From Helicobacter felis ATCC 49179 (lineage in GTDB: Bacteria; Campylobacterota; Campylobacteria; Campylobacterales; Helicobacteraceae), in the NCBI RefSeq assembly GCF_000200595.1, contig NC_014810.2:186001-250000 (forward strand): a DNA stretch of 64,000 bases, in the 5' to 3' direction. Shown here piece by piece: positions 55,574 through 64,000 of this stretch. The translations under genes and the position numbers were made by a program. How positions within the stretch are numbered: the stretch's first letter is position 1; the number at the start of each line of letters is the position of its first letter. The notes under the pieces are model-generated. The model made no database searches and was not told the DNA's origin. It saw only the letters and a list, made by a program, of their open reading frames with translations.

Positions 55574-57295
55574 ATGGAACAAACTCGAAAATTTTACTTT
55601 CTTTTTTCCTTAGCCATTATTGGGATTGTTTCTTTGCCAGTAGGGATTGGCAATCTTGTATTGGGCTTTATTTATGGAGATTCACCCTGTATTCAGTGTT
55701 GGGCAGAACGCCAAAGCATGGTGTATATTGGTTTAGCCGGGCTGTTTATTTTGCGCTATGGCCTGAAGCCCAAATACTTAGCGATTTTGCTTCTAATTGT
55801 GGCCGGAGGGCTATACCAAAGCTTCTATCACTATGGCAACCACGCCCTAGAAGATGTCGGTCAGGGATTTGCGCTCTCCATTTTGGGGTTACACACGCAA
55901 TTTTGGGCGCATGTGGTCTTTTGGTTTGTGGTATTAATTTTGGGAGGGCTGTTACTCTTTGCCCCTAGTTTTCAGGTTTTAGCTCAAGAGGGAGGGGTTT
56001 ATGCACACGGAAGTCGGCGCACCTATCGCGATTTGACCAAAGCGAATAACTGGGCATTTCTCATCGTGGGCGTGATCGCCATCACAAACATGGTGCAAGC
56101 TTTCATTTCTACAGGTCCCTTTCCCTATCTAGGGCAGGGCGATCCCATCCGCTTTTCTTGGAATTTAAAAGAGAATGTTTGGAGCGCGCAAAATTGGAAG
56201 CACATGGGCTTTCCTAGAACTTGGGGAAAAAGAATCGTAGAATCTCCCATTTTAGCTGATGACAAACACGCATGGGATCGCGATTACCACAACGCTCCCC
56301 TGCAAGTGCGCAAAGAACTCCCTCTGCGATCGCAAATAACCAACTCTCTAGCCCTCAATGCTCCCATTAGTGATCTCTTATTCCTAAGTGCGCCCAAAAC
56401 TGCCCCTATTGGTGCGCCTAGTAATCTTTTAGCTAGCCCCACCCTCTCTGAAGGTTGCGCCCCTGCCCCCAAGCCTAGCCATTTTCATTTTTCCCCCAAC
56501 ACTTTCGCCGGAGATAATGCGCTCTTCAAAAATACCTTTTTGATCGGCACACAGAAAGAGGGCTTTTATGTGGTGGATAAAGATTTAAAAACAATCTTGA
56601 CACATTTTGTGCTGGACAAATACTATTCTGCAACGGTGGAGAATTTTGTAGGCGTAAATATGGTGGGCAATGTGATTAGGGTGATGGGTCAAAATAAAAG
56701 CAGTGCAGATGTGCGCTACAACCCTAAAACAGGGGATAATTTCGCGCAATTCGTGCAAGGGGCGCGCCAGTTTGAGGAATTGGGGCGCAACCGCTTACGC
56801 ACAAGTCGGGCCTCAACTTCCTATGTGCTCAGCGCGCGCAGTGATGGCACTTATACTTATATGTTGAGTGTGCCCAATGCCCGTTACAAAAACTTGATCT
56901 TAATTAGCATGCTAGATCAAGATTTGGGCCTAAATTCTGAGCGTATAGTGCAAGCCACTACCAACACTCCGCTAAAAGCACAACGCCATTTAGGCGAGTT
57001 TTATATCACTGGGCTAACCCTCTATCAAGGCAAGTTATTGGCCTTGAGCAAAGCTTTTAACACTTTATTGGTGATCGATCCGCTCAGCGCACAAGTGCTC
57101 GATGCCTATGGTTTGCCTAGTCAAATTAGCAATCCTAGCGCGTTGGCTTTGGTTGAGGATGCGCTCATAGTGGTGGGTTATGAAAAGGGACAAAATGTTT
57201 TTTATAAGATAGATACCACGACCTTTTCTCCCAACATGACTCCTATGATTCCTCAGAGTCAAAAAGCTCCAGAATTGCACTCTCAAGGGTGCTAG
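55574..57295 (+). CDS. dsbI: DsbI disulfide-bond oxidoreductase (DsbB family with beta-propeller)
   Basis: Inner-membrane thiol oxidase, 573 aa. The N-terminal DsbB domain has about five membrane segments (residues 7-160, one further near 175-195). Its quinone-side redox pair is SPCIQCWAERQ. After residue 200 a large periplasmic domain follows with repeated YVLSARSDGTYTYMLSV, YITGLTLYQGKLLALSK and LVEDALIVVGYEKG strands, the beta-propeller of Campylobacterota DsbI. A low-complexity Ala/Pro/Ser part occurs around 265-310. It overlaps ybgC by 4 bp at its end. Confidence 0.9.
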   Translation: MEQTRKFYFLFSLAIIGIVSLPVGIGNLVLGFIYGDSPCIQCWAERQSMVYIGLAGLFILRYGLKPKYLAILLLIVAGGLYQSFYHYGNHALEDVGQGFALSILGLHTQFWAHVVFWFVVLILGGLLLFAPSFQVLAQEGGVYAHGSRRTYRDLTKANNWAFLIVGVIAITNMVQAFISTGPFPYLGQGDPIRFSWNLKENVWSAQNWKHMGFPRTWGKRIVESPILADDKHAWDRDYHNAPLQVRKELPLRSQITNSLALNAPISDLLFLSAPKTAPIGAPSNLLASPTLSEGCAPAPKPSHFHFSPNTFAGDNALFKNTFLIGTQKEGFYVVDKDLKTILTHFVLDKYYSATVENFVGVNMVGNVIRVMGQNKSSADVRYNPKTGDNFAQFVQGARQFEELGRNRLRTSRASTSYVLSARSDGTYTYMLSVPNARYKNLILISMLDQDLGLNSERIVQATTNTPLKAQRHLGEFYITGLTLYQGKLLALSKAFNTLLVIDPLSAQVLDAYGLPSQISNPSALALVEDALIVVGYEKGQNVFYKIDTTTFSPNMTPMIPQSQKAPELHSQGC

Positions 57296-57678
57296 AGCAG
57301 GCTTTTTAGCAAACTTACAAAGGGCGCGCTGATGGGTGTTGGGGCGTGGGTGGCTTGGGAGATAAAGCCTAGTTTAATCTGCATGCAAAAGAGGCGCGCG
57401 CTTTGGGGCGCAACTCTGATCACCTCTTGCTCTAAGATAACACTGACTTTTTTAAGTTCTTTGAGTTTGGTCAAAACCTCTAGGGTGTCGCCTAATTTGC
57501 CCGGGGTGAAAAATTGCGCCTGCAGAGATCGCACCACAAAAAAGCCTTGCTGATCGCAAGGGCTAAGGTCATTGGCAAAAAACACCTCACTCCGAGCCCG
57601 CTCGCAGTATTTTAAATAGTTGGCGTGGTAGACAATCCCGCCACAATCTGTATCTTCGTAATAAACCCTAAAACGCAT
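57292..57678 (-). CDS. ybgC: Acyl-CoA thioesterase YbgC
   Basis: Hot-dog-fold thioesterase hydrolysing acyl-CoAs; H. pylori YbgC acts on long-chain acyl-CoA. The active-site VYYEDTDCGGIVYHANYLKYCERAR has the catalytic Asp and the HANY of the 4HBT family. 128 aa. Convergent with dsbI. Confidence 0.92.
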   Translation of the reverse strand: MRFRVYYEDTDCGGIVYHANYLKYCERARSEVFFANDLSPCDQQGFFVVRSLQAQFFTPGKLGDTLEVLTKLKELKKVSVILEQEVIRVAPQSARLFCMQIKLGFISQATHAPTPISAPFVSLLKSLL

Positions 57679-57745
57679 ACCACCCCAAAAAATGATATTA
57701 AAAACCTTAATTTTATCTAAATCTAGTAAACATTAAACCTTATTA

Positions 57746-57754
57746 TGCTAGAAT
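57746..57754 (+). promoter_or_regulatory. Extended -10 for the NSS transporter operon
   Basis: TGC-TAGAAT, 36 bp before the GTG start, with AAAGGAG at 57777-57783 as a strong ribosome site. Confidence 0.55.
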
Positions 57755-57789
57755 GCGACTTTTTTTATTCCAACAGAAAGGAGCCTTAA

Positions 57790-59124
57790 GTGAACAACTT
57801 TTCTAGGTTAGGCTTTATTTTAGCCGCTTTAGGGAGTTCGGTAGGATTAGGACATATTTGGCGTTTCCCTTATATGGCCGGCACAAGTGGTGGGGGTGGT
57901 TTTGTGATTCTATTCTTAATCCTCTCACTCACCATAGGGCTCACGATGTTGATTGCTGAAATGGTGATAGGGCAGAGCACGCAAAAAGATGTCGCCTGCG
58001 CCTTTGCCGAGCTAGACCCCCATCCTGAGCGCAAAACTTGGCGCTATGCGGGGCTGATGCTCTTCACCGGGCCCATCATCTTAACTTTTTATGGCATTGT
58101 GCTAGGTTGGGTGTTTTATTATCTAACAGTGGTGAGTTTCAATTTGCCTACAGATATCAAGGCTTCTGAGCAAATTTTAACTAATCTTTTGGGTAATTCC
58201 ATTGGCATACAAGTTGCCGGATTGGCTGTAACTCTCTTGCTCAGTGCTTGGGTGGTTTCTAGGGGTGTCAAAGATGGCATCGAAAAGCTCAATTTTGTTT
58301 TAATGCCCCTTTTGTTCATCATCTTTATTGGTTTGCTCATCTACGCCTCTACGCAGGTTTCCTTTAAAAAAGCCCTAGATTTTATGTTTGGGATTCGCTT
58401 GGCTGAGTTCAACCAAAAGGTCTTTGTGAGCGCACTAGGGCAAGTTTTCTTTGCTCTGAGTTTGGGCATAGGGATCAATATCGCTTATGCCTCTTCCACG
58501 CACTATAAACAGGATTTACTCAAAAGCGCCATTTGGATTGTCTTGCCCGGAATTGTCATTTCCTTAATGGCAGGCTTGATGATCTTTACTTTTGTGTTTG
58601 AATACGGGGCCAACCCCTCACAGGGCGCGGGACTTATTTTTGTGTCCTTGCCCGTGGTGTTTTCTAAAATGGGATCAATAGGAAGCTTGGTGTCCATCTT
58701 GTTTTTATGCGCTTTGGCCTTTGCGGGCATCACCTCTACCATCGCGCTTTTAGAACCCCCTGTGCAGTATTTGGTGGACAAAAATTATTCGCGTTTTAAA
58801 GCGACATGGGTACTTACGGCAGTAGTTTTTGCGGTGGGCGTGGTGTTGGTTTTATCTCTGAATGCTAAATATGAAAAACATTTGAGCTTTTTTGGCAAAA
58901 ACCTTTTTGATCTCACTGACTTTTTTTCTACCTCTATTCTTATGCCCTTTTGGGGATTAGTTTCTGTAATCTTTGTGGGTTGGGTAGTGAGCAAGACGAA
59001 ACTCTATGCAGTAAGCTTGCACTTTTTAAGTAGATGGATGTTTTTAGTGTGGGTGTTCTTGCTTAAATTCATTGCTCCTATTGTGATTTTAGTCATTTGG
59101 GCTGTGAAGGTTCTGCAAGGTTAG
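57790..59124 (+). CDS. Sodium-dependent amino-acid transporter, NSS family, copy 1
   Basis: Neurotransmitter:sodium symporter (LeuT/MhsT fold), 444 aa with about 11 membrane helices. The N-terminal GSSVGLGHIWRFPYMAGTSGGGGFVILF is the TM1 unwound region and Na+/substrate site. FVSALGQVFFALSLGIGINIAYASS is TM6. It starts at a GTG (AAAGGAG six bases upstream). It is directly followed by a paralogue. The substrate, probably a hydrophobic or aromatic amino acid, is not determinable. Confidence 0.92.
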   Translation: MNNFSRLGFILAALGSSVGLGHIWRFPYMAGTSGGGGFVILFLILSLTIGLTMLIAEMVIGQSTQKDVACAFAELDPHPERKTWRYAGLMLFTGPIILTFYGIVLGWVFYYLTVVSFNLPTDIKASEQILTNLLGNSIGIQVAGLAVTLLLSAWVVSRGVKDGIEKLNFVLMPLLFIIFIGLLIYASTQVSFKKALDFMFGIRLAEFNQKVFVSALGQVFFALSLGIGINIAYASSTHYKQDLLKSAIWIVLPGIVISLMAGLMIFTFVFEYGANPSQGAGLIFVSLPVVFSKMGSIGSLVSILFLCALAFAGITSTIALLEPPVQYLVDKNYSRFKATWVLTAVVFAVGVVLVLSLNAKYEKHLSFFGKNLFDLTDFFSTSILMPFWGLVSVIFVGWVVSKTKLYAVSLHFLSRWMFLVWVFLLKFIAPIVILVIWAVKVLQG

Positions 59125-59125
59125 T

Positions 59126-60460
59126 ATGGGTTTTTCTAAGTTAGGTTTTATCTTAGCCACTTTAGGGAGCTCTATTGGGCTAGGGCACATTTGGCGTTTC
59201 CCCTATATGGCTGGGAGTAATGGCGGGGGAGCGTTTGTCTTACTTTATTTGGGGCTTACCCTCACTTTAGGGGTGGCCATGCTCTTAGTAGACATGGTAA
59301 TTGGCAACTTAGGGCGTAAAGATGTGGTTTCTTGTTACCAGCACCTCAATACTAAGCATAAAAAAATTTGGTCTTGGAGCGCGGTTTTATTGGTGGGAGG
59401 GCCTATCATTATGTCTTTTTATGCGGTGGTGCTAGGCTGGATTCTCTATTATTTGCTCAAAGTGAGTTTTAATTTACCCGCTTCTTTGCAAGTGGCCCAA
59501 CAAACTTTTAGCACGCTGAGTTCTAGTGATTTGCTTTGGCAAGTGGCCGGGTTTAGTCTTTGGCTATGGCTCACCGTGTGGATTGTCTCTAAAGGGATCA
59601 AAGAGGGGATTGAGCGCTTAAGTTTATGGCTAATGCCTTTGTTGTTTTTAGTTTTTATTGGTTTGCTCTTTTATGCCATGACTCTGCCTAGTTTTTCTAA
59701 GGCGTGCTCTTATATGTTTAGTTTTGATGCCAGTAAAATCACTCGCAAGGTGTTCTTAGAGGCTTTGGGGCAAATGTTTTTTTCTTTAAGTTTGGGAGTA
59801 GGAACAATCACCACCTATGCAGCTTTCACGCGTTCTAATGAGAATCTTTTGGGCAGTTCGCTATGGGTGGTCTTGCCCGGTATTGGAATCTCTTTAGTAG
59901 CGGGCTTGATGATCTTTACCTTTATTTTTAATTTTAATGGCGAGCCTTCTCAGGGGGTGGGGTTAGTTTTTATCTCTTTGCCCTTAATTTTCCATAGCAT
60001 GGGCGCAACGGGCTCTTTTATCGCCTTTTTATTCTTTTTAGCCTTGATCTTTGCGGGCATTACCTCCACAGTTTCACTAATAGAACCCGCAATTCTCTAT
60101 TTGATGCACCGCTTAAAATGGAGTCGCTCTAAAGCGTCTTACTTGGTGGGTTTGGGGATTTTTATTCTGGGTTTATTGGTAATTCTCTCCATACACAAGG
60201 ATTACGCTAAGAGTTTAACTTTTTTCCATAAAAGCGTTTTTGATTGGGCAGATTTCATCACTTCGGCGGTGTTAATGCCTTTAGGGGGGCTGTTCTCTTT
60301 GATTTTCTTAGGGTGGTTTATGCATAAAAAACGCATTTATAAGGCTAGCGCGCGCTTTTTGAGTCGCCCTGCCTTTTTAGTGTGGTTTTTCAGTGTGCGC
60401 TTTATTGCTCCTGTGATCGTCTTGCTGATTCTATATTTGCAATTTTTCAAAAATGCGTAA
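59126..60460 (+). CDS. Sodium-dependent amino-acid transporter, NSS family, copy 2
   Basis: Also 444 aa and collinear with copy 1: GSSIGLGHIWRFPYMAGSNGGGAFVLLY, FLEALGQMFFSLSLGVGTITTYAAF. The starts of both genes match closely (KLGFILATLGSS), the rest moderately. The ATG is one base after the previous stop, so they may work together or differ in substrate. pldA overlaps its end by 8 bp. Confidence 0.92.
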   Translation: MGFSKLGFILATLGSSIGLGHIWRFPYMAGSNGGGAFVLLYLGLTLTLGVAMLLVDMVIGNLGRKDVVSCYQHLNTKHKKIWSWSAVLLVGGPIIMSFYAVVLGWILYYLLKVSFNLPASLQVAQQTFSTLSSSDLLWQVAGFSLWLWLTVWIVSKGIKEGIERLSLWLMPLLFLVFIGLLFYAMTLPSFSKACSYMFSFDASKITRKVFLEALGQMFFSLSLGVGTITTYAAFTRSNENLLGSSLWVVLPGIGISLVAGLMIFTFIFNFNGEPSQGVGLVFISLPLIFHSMGATGSFIAFLFFLALIFAGITSTVSLIEPAILYLMHRLKWSRSKASYLVGLGIFILGLLVILSIHKDYAKSLTFFHKSVFDWADFITSAVLMPLGGLFSLIFLGWFMHKKRIYKASARFLSRPAFLVWFFSVRFIAPVIVLLILYLQFFKNA

Positions 60461-61538
60461 GTTTGTTATCGCCTTTGGGTGCTGCATTCTATGCCTAGAG
60501 GGTGAGGGGTTTGGTGGGCGACTTAGCAAATCGCAACTCAAAAACACAGGCTATATTGATGCGCCCCGTGATGATTTTTACAAACCGGATTTTTATAGCT
60601 TGAAAAATAGCTGGGAAATTGCCCCCAAGAAACCTAAAAAGTCCCATCCTTTCCTTGATTTTGCCAAAAAATACTTGGATATTATGGAATACCGCGGCAC
60701 TTACTTTATGCCTTTTTACCATAGTTTTACCCCCATTTACCAGTGGTATCATCCCGACATTAACCGCTACCAAAGCACCGAGTTTAAATTTCAAATTAGC
60801 TTTAAAGTGCCTGTTTTTAGGCATTTTCTCTTCACCAATGGCACGCTTTATTTAGCCTACACCCAAACCAACTGGTTTCAGATCTACAATAATCCTCAAA
60901 GTGCGCCCATGCGCATGGTCAATTACATGCCCGAGCTTATTTATGTCTACCCTCTCAATATCCCCTTTTTTACTAAGAAGATGGGGTATCTGAGCGAGTT
61001 TTGGATTGGTTGGCAACATATTTCCAATGGCATTGGGGGCAGGCAGTGCTACCAACCCTTTCGCAATGGGAATCCCACTGATGCCTTTCCGGGAACACCC
61101 ATTCACATTACAGAAGAGAATAAGAACATAATTGTCCAGCAGGGGGGGCTTGATGGGGGTTGTCGCTCAGTGAGTGCCGGGCAACGCCCGGTATTCAAGC
61201 TCACATGGCAAAAAGGGGGGTTCAAAATTAGAATTGGCTACTGGCCCTATATTCCCTATAACCAATCTAATCCAGATTTGATCGATTACATGGGTTATGG
61301 GAATGCTTTTGTGGAATACAGGCGAGGACGGCATCATTTTGAAATGCGTCTCTATGATATTTTCACCCCTTATTGGAAATTCAAACGCTGGCATGGCGCG
61401 GTGCGCTTGGGTTATACCTTCCGTGTTAATCCCTTTGTGGGCATTTACGCCCAATACTTTAATGGCTATGGGGATGGACTTTATGAATACAATGTATTTT
61501 CTAACCGGTTTGGAATAGGAATCCGACTCAATCCCTAG
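60453..61538 (+). CDS. pldA: Outer-membrane phospholipase A
   Basis: OMPLA beta-barrel hydrolysing acyl chains from phospholipids at the outer membrane. A signal peptide (MRKFVIAFGCCILCLEGEG) precedes about 75 linker residues and then amphipathic strands. The catalytic segment WIGWQHISNGIGG holds the His and Ser of the family HxSNG. The sequence ends with a Pro after an aromatic-rich strand (NRFGIGIRLNP), less canonical than a final Phe. 361 aa. Order NSS-NSS-pldA is as I recall in H. pylori. Confidence 0.93.
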   Translation: MRKFVIAFGCCILCLEGEGFGGRLSKSQLKNTGYIDAPRDDFYKPDFYSLKNSWEIAPKKPKKSHPFLDFAKKYLDIMEYRGTYFMPFYHSFTPIYQWYHPDINRYQSTEFKFQISFKVPVFRHFLFTNGTLYLAYTQTNWFQIYNNPQSAPMRMVNYMPELIYVYPLNIPFFTKKMGYLSEFWIGWQHISNGIGGRQCYQPFRNGNPTDAFPGTPIHITEENKNIIVQQGGLDGGCRSVSAGQRPVFKLTWQKGGFKIRIGYWPYIPYNQSNPDLIDYMGYGNAFVEYRRGRHHFEMRLYDIFTPYWKFKRWHGAVRLGYTFRVNPFVGIYAQYFNGYGDGLYEYNVFSNRFGIGIRLNP

Positions 61539-62472
61539 TTTCCAAATAAGATTTAACATTTTTAATCGTGCCCTCCACGAGCTTTTTAATGGTGTTGCCA
61601 TAGCCCCAAGCGATGTGGGGGGTGAGCAAAAGTTTGTGTTGGATATGGGGGTTTAAAAAGGGGTGATTGGCGCGCATAGGCTCTTTTTCAAACACATCTG
61701 CGCCGTAGTAAAAATTTTGCACTTCTAAGGCTTTAGCGACCGCTTCTTCATTGACAATCCCTCCGCGTCCCACATTGATCAAAATGGCTTTTTCTTTTAA
61801 GAGAGGCAAATTAGAGGCGTTGATGAGATTACGGGTTTGATCATTGAGTGGGGCATGGATACTGATCACATCGCTAGTTTTTAGTAAATCCTCCAAAGAC
61901 TTTTGAGGGTAAGTATTATCATGGTTGCGCCCACTTGTGGAGGTATAATTCACCCGCGCACCAAAACTACTAGCGATACGAGCGACATTTTTGCCAATAT
62001 TGCCCAACCCTATAATTCCCCATTCCTTATCTTCCAAAGACAATAAATCTTTATTGAAGTGGGCAAAAACTTGACTTTTGCAATACTCCCCGCTTTTGCA
62101 ATAGCGATCGTAATAGGGCATGTTGGAGAGTAGAGTAAAAACTAAAGCGAAAGTGTGCATGGTTACGCTGTGGGTGGAATAACCTTCTACATTTTTGATC
62201 GCAATGCCCAATTCCTGCGCGCAAGTGTGATCGATAATATCTGTCCCCGTGGCTGTAACACAGATAAGCTTGAGCTTGGGCAGACTTTTGAGTGTAGGCG
62301 CGTCCATCACCACCTTATTAAGAATGACAATTTGGGCATCTTTGCACCGCTCTAAGACTAATTCTTTAGGGGTGCTAGGGTAGGAAGTCAGATCAACAAA
62401 TTCCTCCAAAGGAGCAAGTTTATTAGTCCGCCCTAAAGAATCCGCCTCCAACATCACAGCTTTAACTTTCAT
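61528..62472 (-). CDS. D-2-hydroxyacid dehydrogenase
   Basis: NAD(P)-dependent family member, 314 aa. The nucleotide fold has WGIIGLGNIGKNVARIA. Catalytic Arg lies in LINVGRGGIVNEEAVAKAL, Glu in DVFEKEPM and His in LLTPHIAWG. The substrate (glycerate, lactate or phosphoglycerate) is not certain; no ACT domain, so not a regulated SerA. It converges with pldA with an 11-bp overlap. Confidence 0.88.
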   Translation of the reverse strand: MKVKAVMLEADSLGRTNKLAPLEEFVDLTSYPSTPKELVLERCKDAQIVILNKVVMDAPTLKSLPKLKLICVTATGTDIIDHTCAQELGIAIKNVEGYSTHSVTMHTFALVFTLLSNMPYYDRYCKSGEYCKSQVFAHFNKDLLSLEDKEWGIIGLGNIGKNVARIASSFGARVNYTSTSGRNHDNTYPQKSLEDLLKTSDVISIHAPLNDQTRNLINASNLPLLKEKAILINVGRGGIVNEEAVAKALEVQNFYYGADVFEKEPMRANHPFLNPHIQHKLLLTPHIAWGYGNTIKKLVEGTIKNVKSYLETRD

Positions 62473-62531
62473 TGATTCTCCTTGTATTTTTTGTCGCAGA
62501 GATTAGCACAAAAATAGCAAGGAGAGATAAA

Positions 62532-63830
62532 TTAGGCCTCCACTTCCATGCGTTGGGCCACTTTGTCGCTCGCTTCTTTGATTTTGTCCATCAAGGCTTT
62601 GCTTTGCTGGGATAATTCCACAGTTTTAGCAGAAGCTTCCATTCCAGCTGTGATATGCCCTACTACTTGGGAAGTGATCTCGCGAATGGAGCCAATGATC
62701 GCTCCAATTTCGGCGACTGATTTGCCCGTGCGCTCGGCTAACTTGCGCACTTCATCGGCCACCACTGCAAACCCCCGTCCGTGTTCACCTGCTCTAGCAG
62801 CCTCAATGGCCGCATTCAAGGCTAATAAATTAGTTTGATCGGCGATGTCCTTAATAGTTTGGGTAATAGAAGAGATAGATTCAGATTGTGAGCTCAAGGT
62901 ATCTACTAAATGTGTGCTATTTTTCATGGTATCGGCCACGCTTTGGATATTGGATACAGTTTTTTCTACCATAGCACTTCCATCACCAGTGAGTTTTTGA
63001 TTTTCTTTGATAAGCTCTAAAGTCATCGCGAGTTTGTCTTTGGTGTCGTCCTCTTTGCTCGTAACATCATGGGCGATTTTGATGATCTTATAGACCTTGC
63101 CCTGATCATCAAAGACGGGGTTATATGTAGCTTCTAAGTAGACCTTTTTGCCACTTTTTGTAATTCGCTCAAATGTGCCCCCAACAAATTGCCCTTCGCG
63201 TAATTTATCCTGATTGGCTCTATAGCTAGGTTGCTTGGTGTATTCTGGATCGCAAAAGATTGCATGGTATTTGCCCTTGATCTCACTCATGGTATAACCC
63301 ATGAGCTTCAAAAAGTTATCATTTGCCTTAAGTACATTGAGTTGCGTGTCAAATTCAATCAAAGCCATTGAACGATCCACGGCGTTATATACTGCCTTTA
63401 GATCATTGTACTCTAAAATGCGGGGGGTTACATCCGAAGCGAATTTTAAAATTTTGTAGAGTTTGCCTTGAGAGTTTATAACAGGCGTATAGCTCGCCTC
63501 CAAGAAAACAATTTTGCCTCCCTTAGCCACGCGTTTAAAAGTGTCGCACTTGTGTTGTCCCGCTTTTAAGGCATCCCAAAATTGTAGATATTCCGGAGCA
63601 TTGACATACTCAGGATTGCAAAATAAGGCATGGGGTTTGCCTTGAATTTCATCTAAGGAATAGCCCATGAGGTTTAAAAAATTTTCATTCGCGCTGATTA
63701 CCTTGCGATCTAGGTCAAATTCCACCATAGCGACAGATTTATCAATAGCCCCATGAACGGCTTTTAGCTCATGGTGCTCCTCAGCAATGCGTTGGATGTG
63801 TTCTGCATTTTTTTTCTTACTAAAAAACAT
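62532..63830 (-). CDS. Cytoplasmic tandem-PAS chemoreceptor
   Basis: 432 aa without any membrane segment. Two PAS domains (about residues 28-140 and 150-262) are tandem repeats, each with [19 protein letters not shown] / [11 protein letters not shown] and a FCNPEY / FCDPEY box. The C-terminal MCP signalling domain has the hairpin tip [40 protein letters not shown] that binds CheA/CheW or CheV. It probably senses redox state or energy, by analogy with Aer-type receptors. AGGAG lies before ATG. Confidence 0.9.
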   Translation of the reverse strand: MFFSKKKNAEHIQRIAEEHHELKAVHGAIDKSVAMVEFDLDRKVISANENFLNLMGYSLDEIQGKPHALFCNPEYVNAPEYLQFWDALKAGQHKCDTFKRVAKGGKIVFLEASYTPVINSQGKLYKILKFASDVTPRILEYNDLKAVYNAVDRSMALIEFDTQLNVLKANDNFLKLMGYTMSEIKGKYHAIFCDPEYTKQPSYRANQDKLREGQFVGGTFERITKSGKKVYLEATYNPVFDDQGKVYKIIKIAHDVTSKEDDTKDKLAMTLELIKENQKLTGDGSAMVEKTVSNIQSVADTMKNSTHLVDTLSSQSESISSITQTIKDIADQTNLLALNAAIEAARAGEHGRGFAVVADEVRKLAERTGKSVAEIGAIIGSIREITSQVVGHITAGMEASAKTVELSQQSKALMDKIKEASDKVAQRMEVEA

Positions 63831-64000
63831 AGGAGACTCCTTGATTGATTAATTGTACAGATGAGCTGTTTAAATAAAAAACGAATAACTTTGGATTAAT
63901 GATAAAATTTCTGATAAAAATACTATTCTTAATTTTGTAATATCTATTAAATGTACAAACCCCCAAACTGGGGGGGGGGGGGGGAAACTTATTCAAAAAT
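63831..64000. other. Region upstream of the chemoreceptor with poly-G
   Basis: Contains the minus-strand -10 TACAAT (63857-63852), and an AT-rich stretch. No gene is visible before the window ends. Confidence 0.5.
63970..63984. repeat. Poly-G tract, 15 bp
   Basis: Uninterrupted run of 15 G, about 140 bp upstream of the chemoreceptor start and possibly near the start of a gene beyond the edge. Confidence 0.9.

Overview
The window reads as a chromosome segment of a gastric, non-pylori Helicobacter (H. felis / H. bizzozeronii / H. heilmannii type). The evidence is blocks of gene order that I recall from H. pylori: TPR-uvrD-flgA-ubiX-coaD-tmk-comF, ispDF-HP1021, folD-lepB-rpiB-apt-dedA-pepA-ychF, cheV1-nspC, flhB-mobA-moaA, miaB-HP0268-mqnX-pyrC'-ccdA and rhpA-SPFH. 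Other signs are fused IspDF, orphan regulator HP1021, the futalosine menaquinone pathway, flavodoxin FldA and long G/C homopolymers typical of phase-variable Helicobacter loci. Genes the H. pylori core seems to lack (thiC, a sialic acid operon with two GT42 sialyltransferases) argue against H. pylori itself. Species assignment is inference.

Layout. 1-5264 (+): operon for repair, flagellar P-ring chaperone, UbiX, CoA, dTMP and competence. 5254-7354 (-): HP1021 and ispDF. 7507-8844 (+): thiC. 8841-9209 (-): small cytochrome c, divergent from folD over a shared symmetric -10. 9267-17728 (+): housekeeping run ending in cheV1 and nspC. 17725-26934: prmC, short-chain fatty acid transporter, mqnD, hydrolase, then flhB-mobA and a GT4 glycosyltransferase (-) facing moaA-mqnE (+). 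26921-36744 (-): long compact operon from ccdA through pyrC', mqnX, HP0268, miaB, an acyltransferase, a PilM/N/O-like trio, a CxxC protein, a TPR protein and a TrpC-like barrel. 36831-41617 (+): rhpA, SPFH protein, membrane protein, and fldA flanked by two near-identical lipoprotein genes.

41618-51073 is the accessory region. Right of fldA comes a leader ORF with a 13-C tract, then a tight seven-gene cassette: membrane-anchored P-loop GTPase-like protein, two unknowns, an LRAT-fold enzyme with an intact His/His/Cys triad, a TerB-like protein and two glycine-rich membrane miniproteins. I know of no named system with this composition; it is the best candidate for an undescribed system. tRNA-Ile and tRNA-Ala follow, then about 430 bp of non-coding DNA with a 22-bp perfect palindrome, then neuB-neuC-neuA and two tandem GT42 sialyltransferases. 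The first carries a 16-G tract near its 3' end. Together these would make CMP-sialic acid and cap lipooligosaccharide, with phase variation altering the transferase C-terminus and coupling to the second enzyme.

51129-63830 returns to core genes: typA, nrdA, dba-dsbI, ybgC, two NSS transporters with pldA, a D-2-hydroxyacid dehydrogenase and a cytoplasmic tandem-PAS chemoreceptor. A further 15-G tract lies at the right edge. I saw no rRNA genes, CRISPR array, intact insertion sequence or prophage. Motif positions and homopolymer counts are read from the sequence; family names and synteny rest on recall, without database searches.
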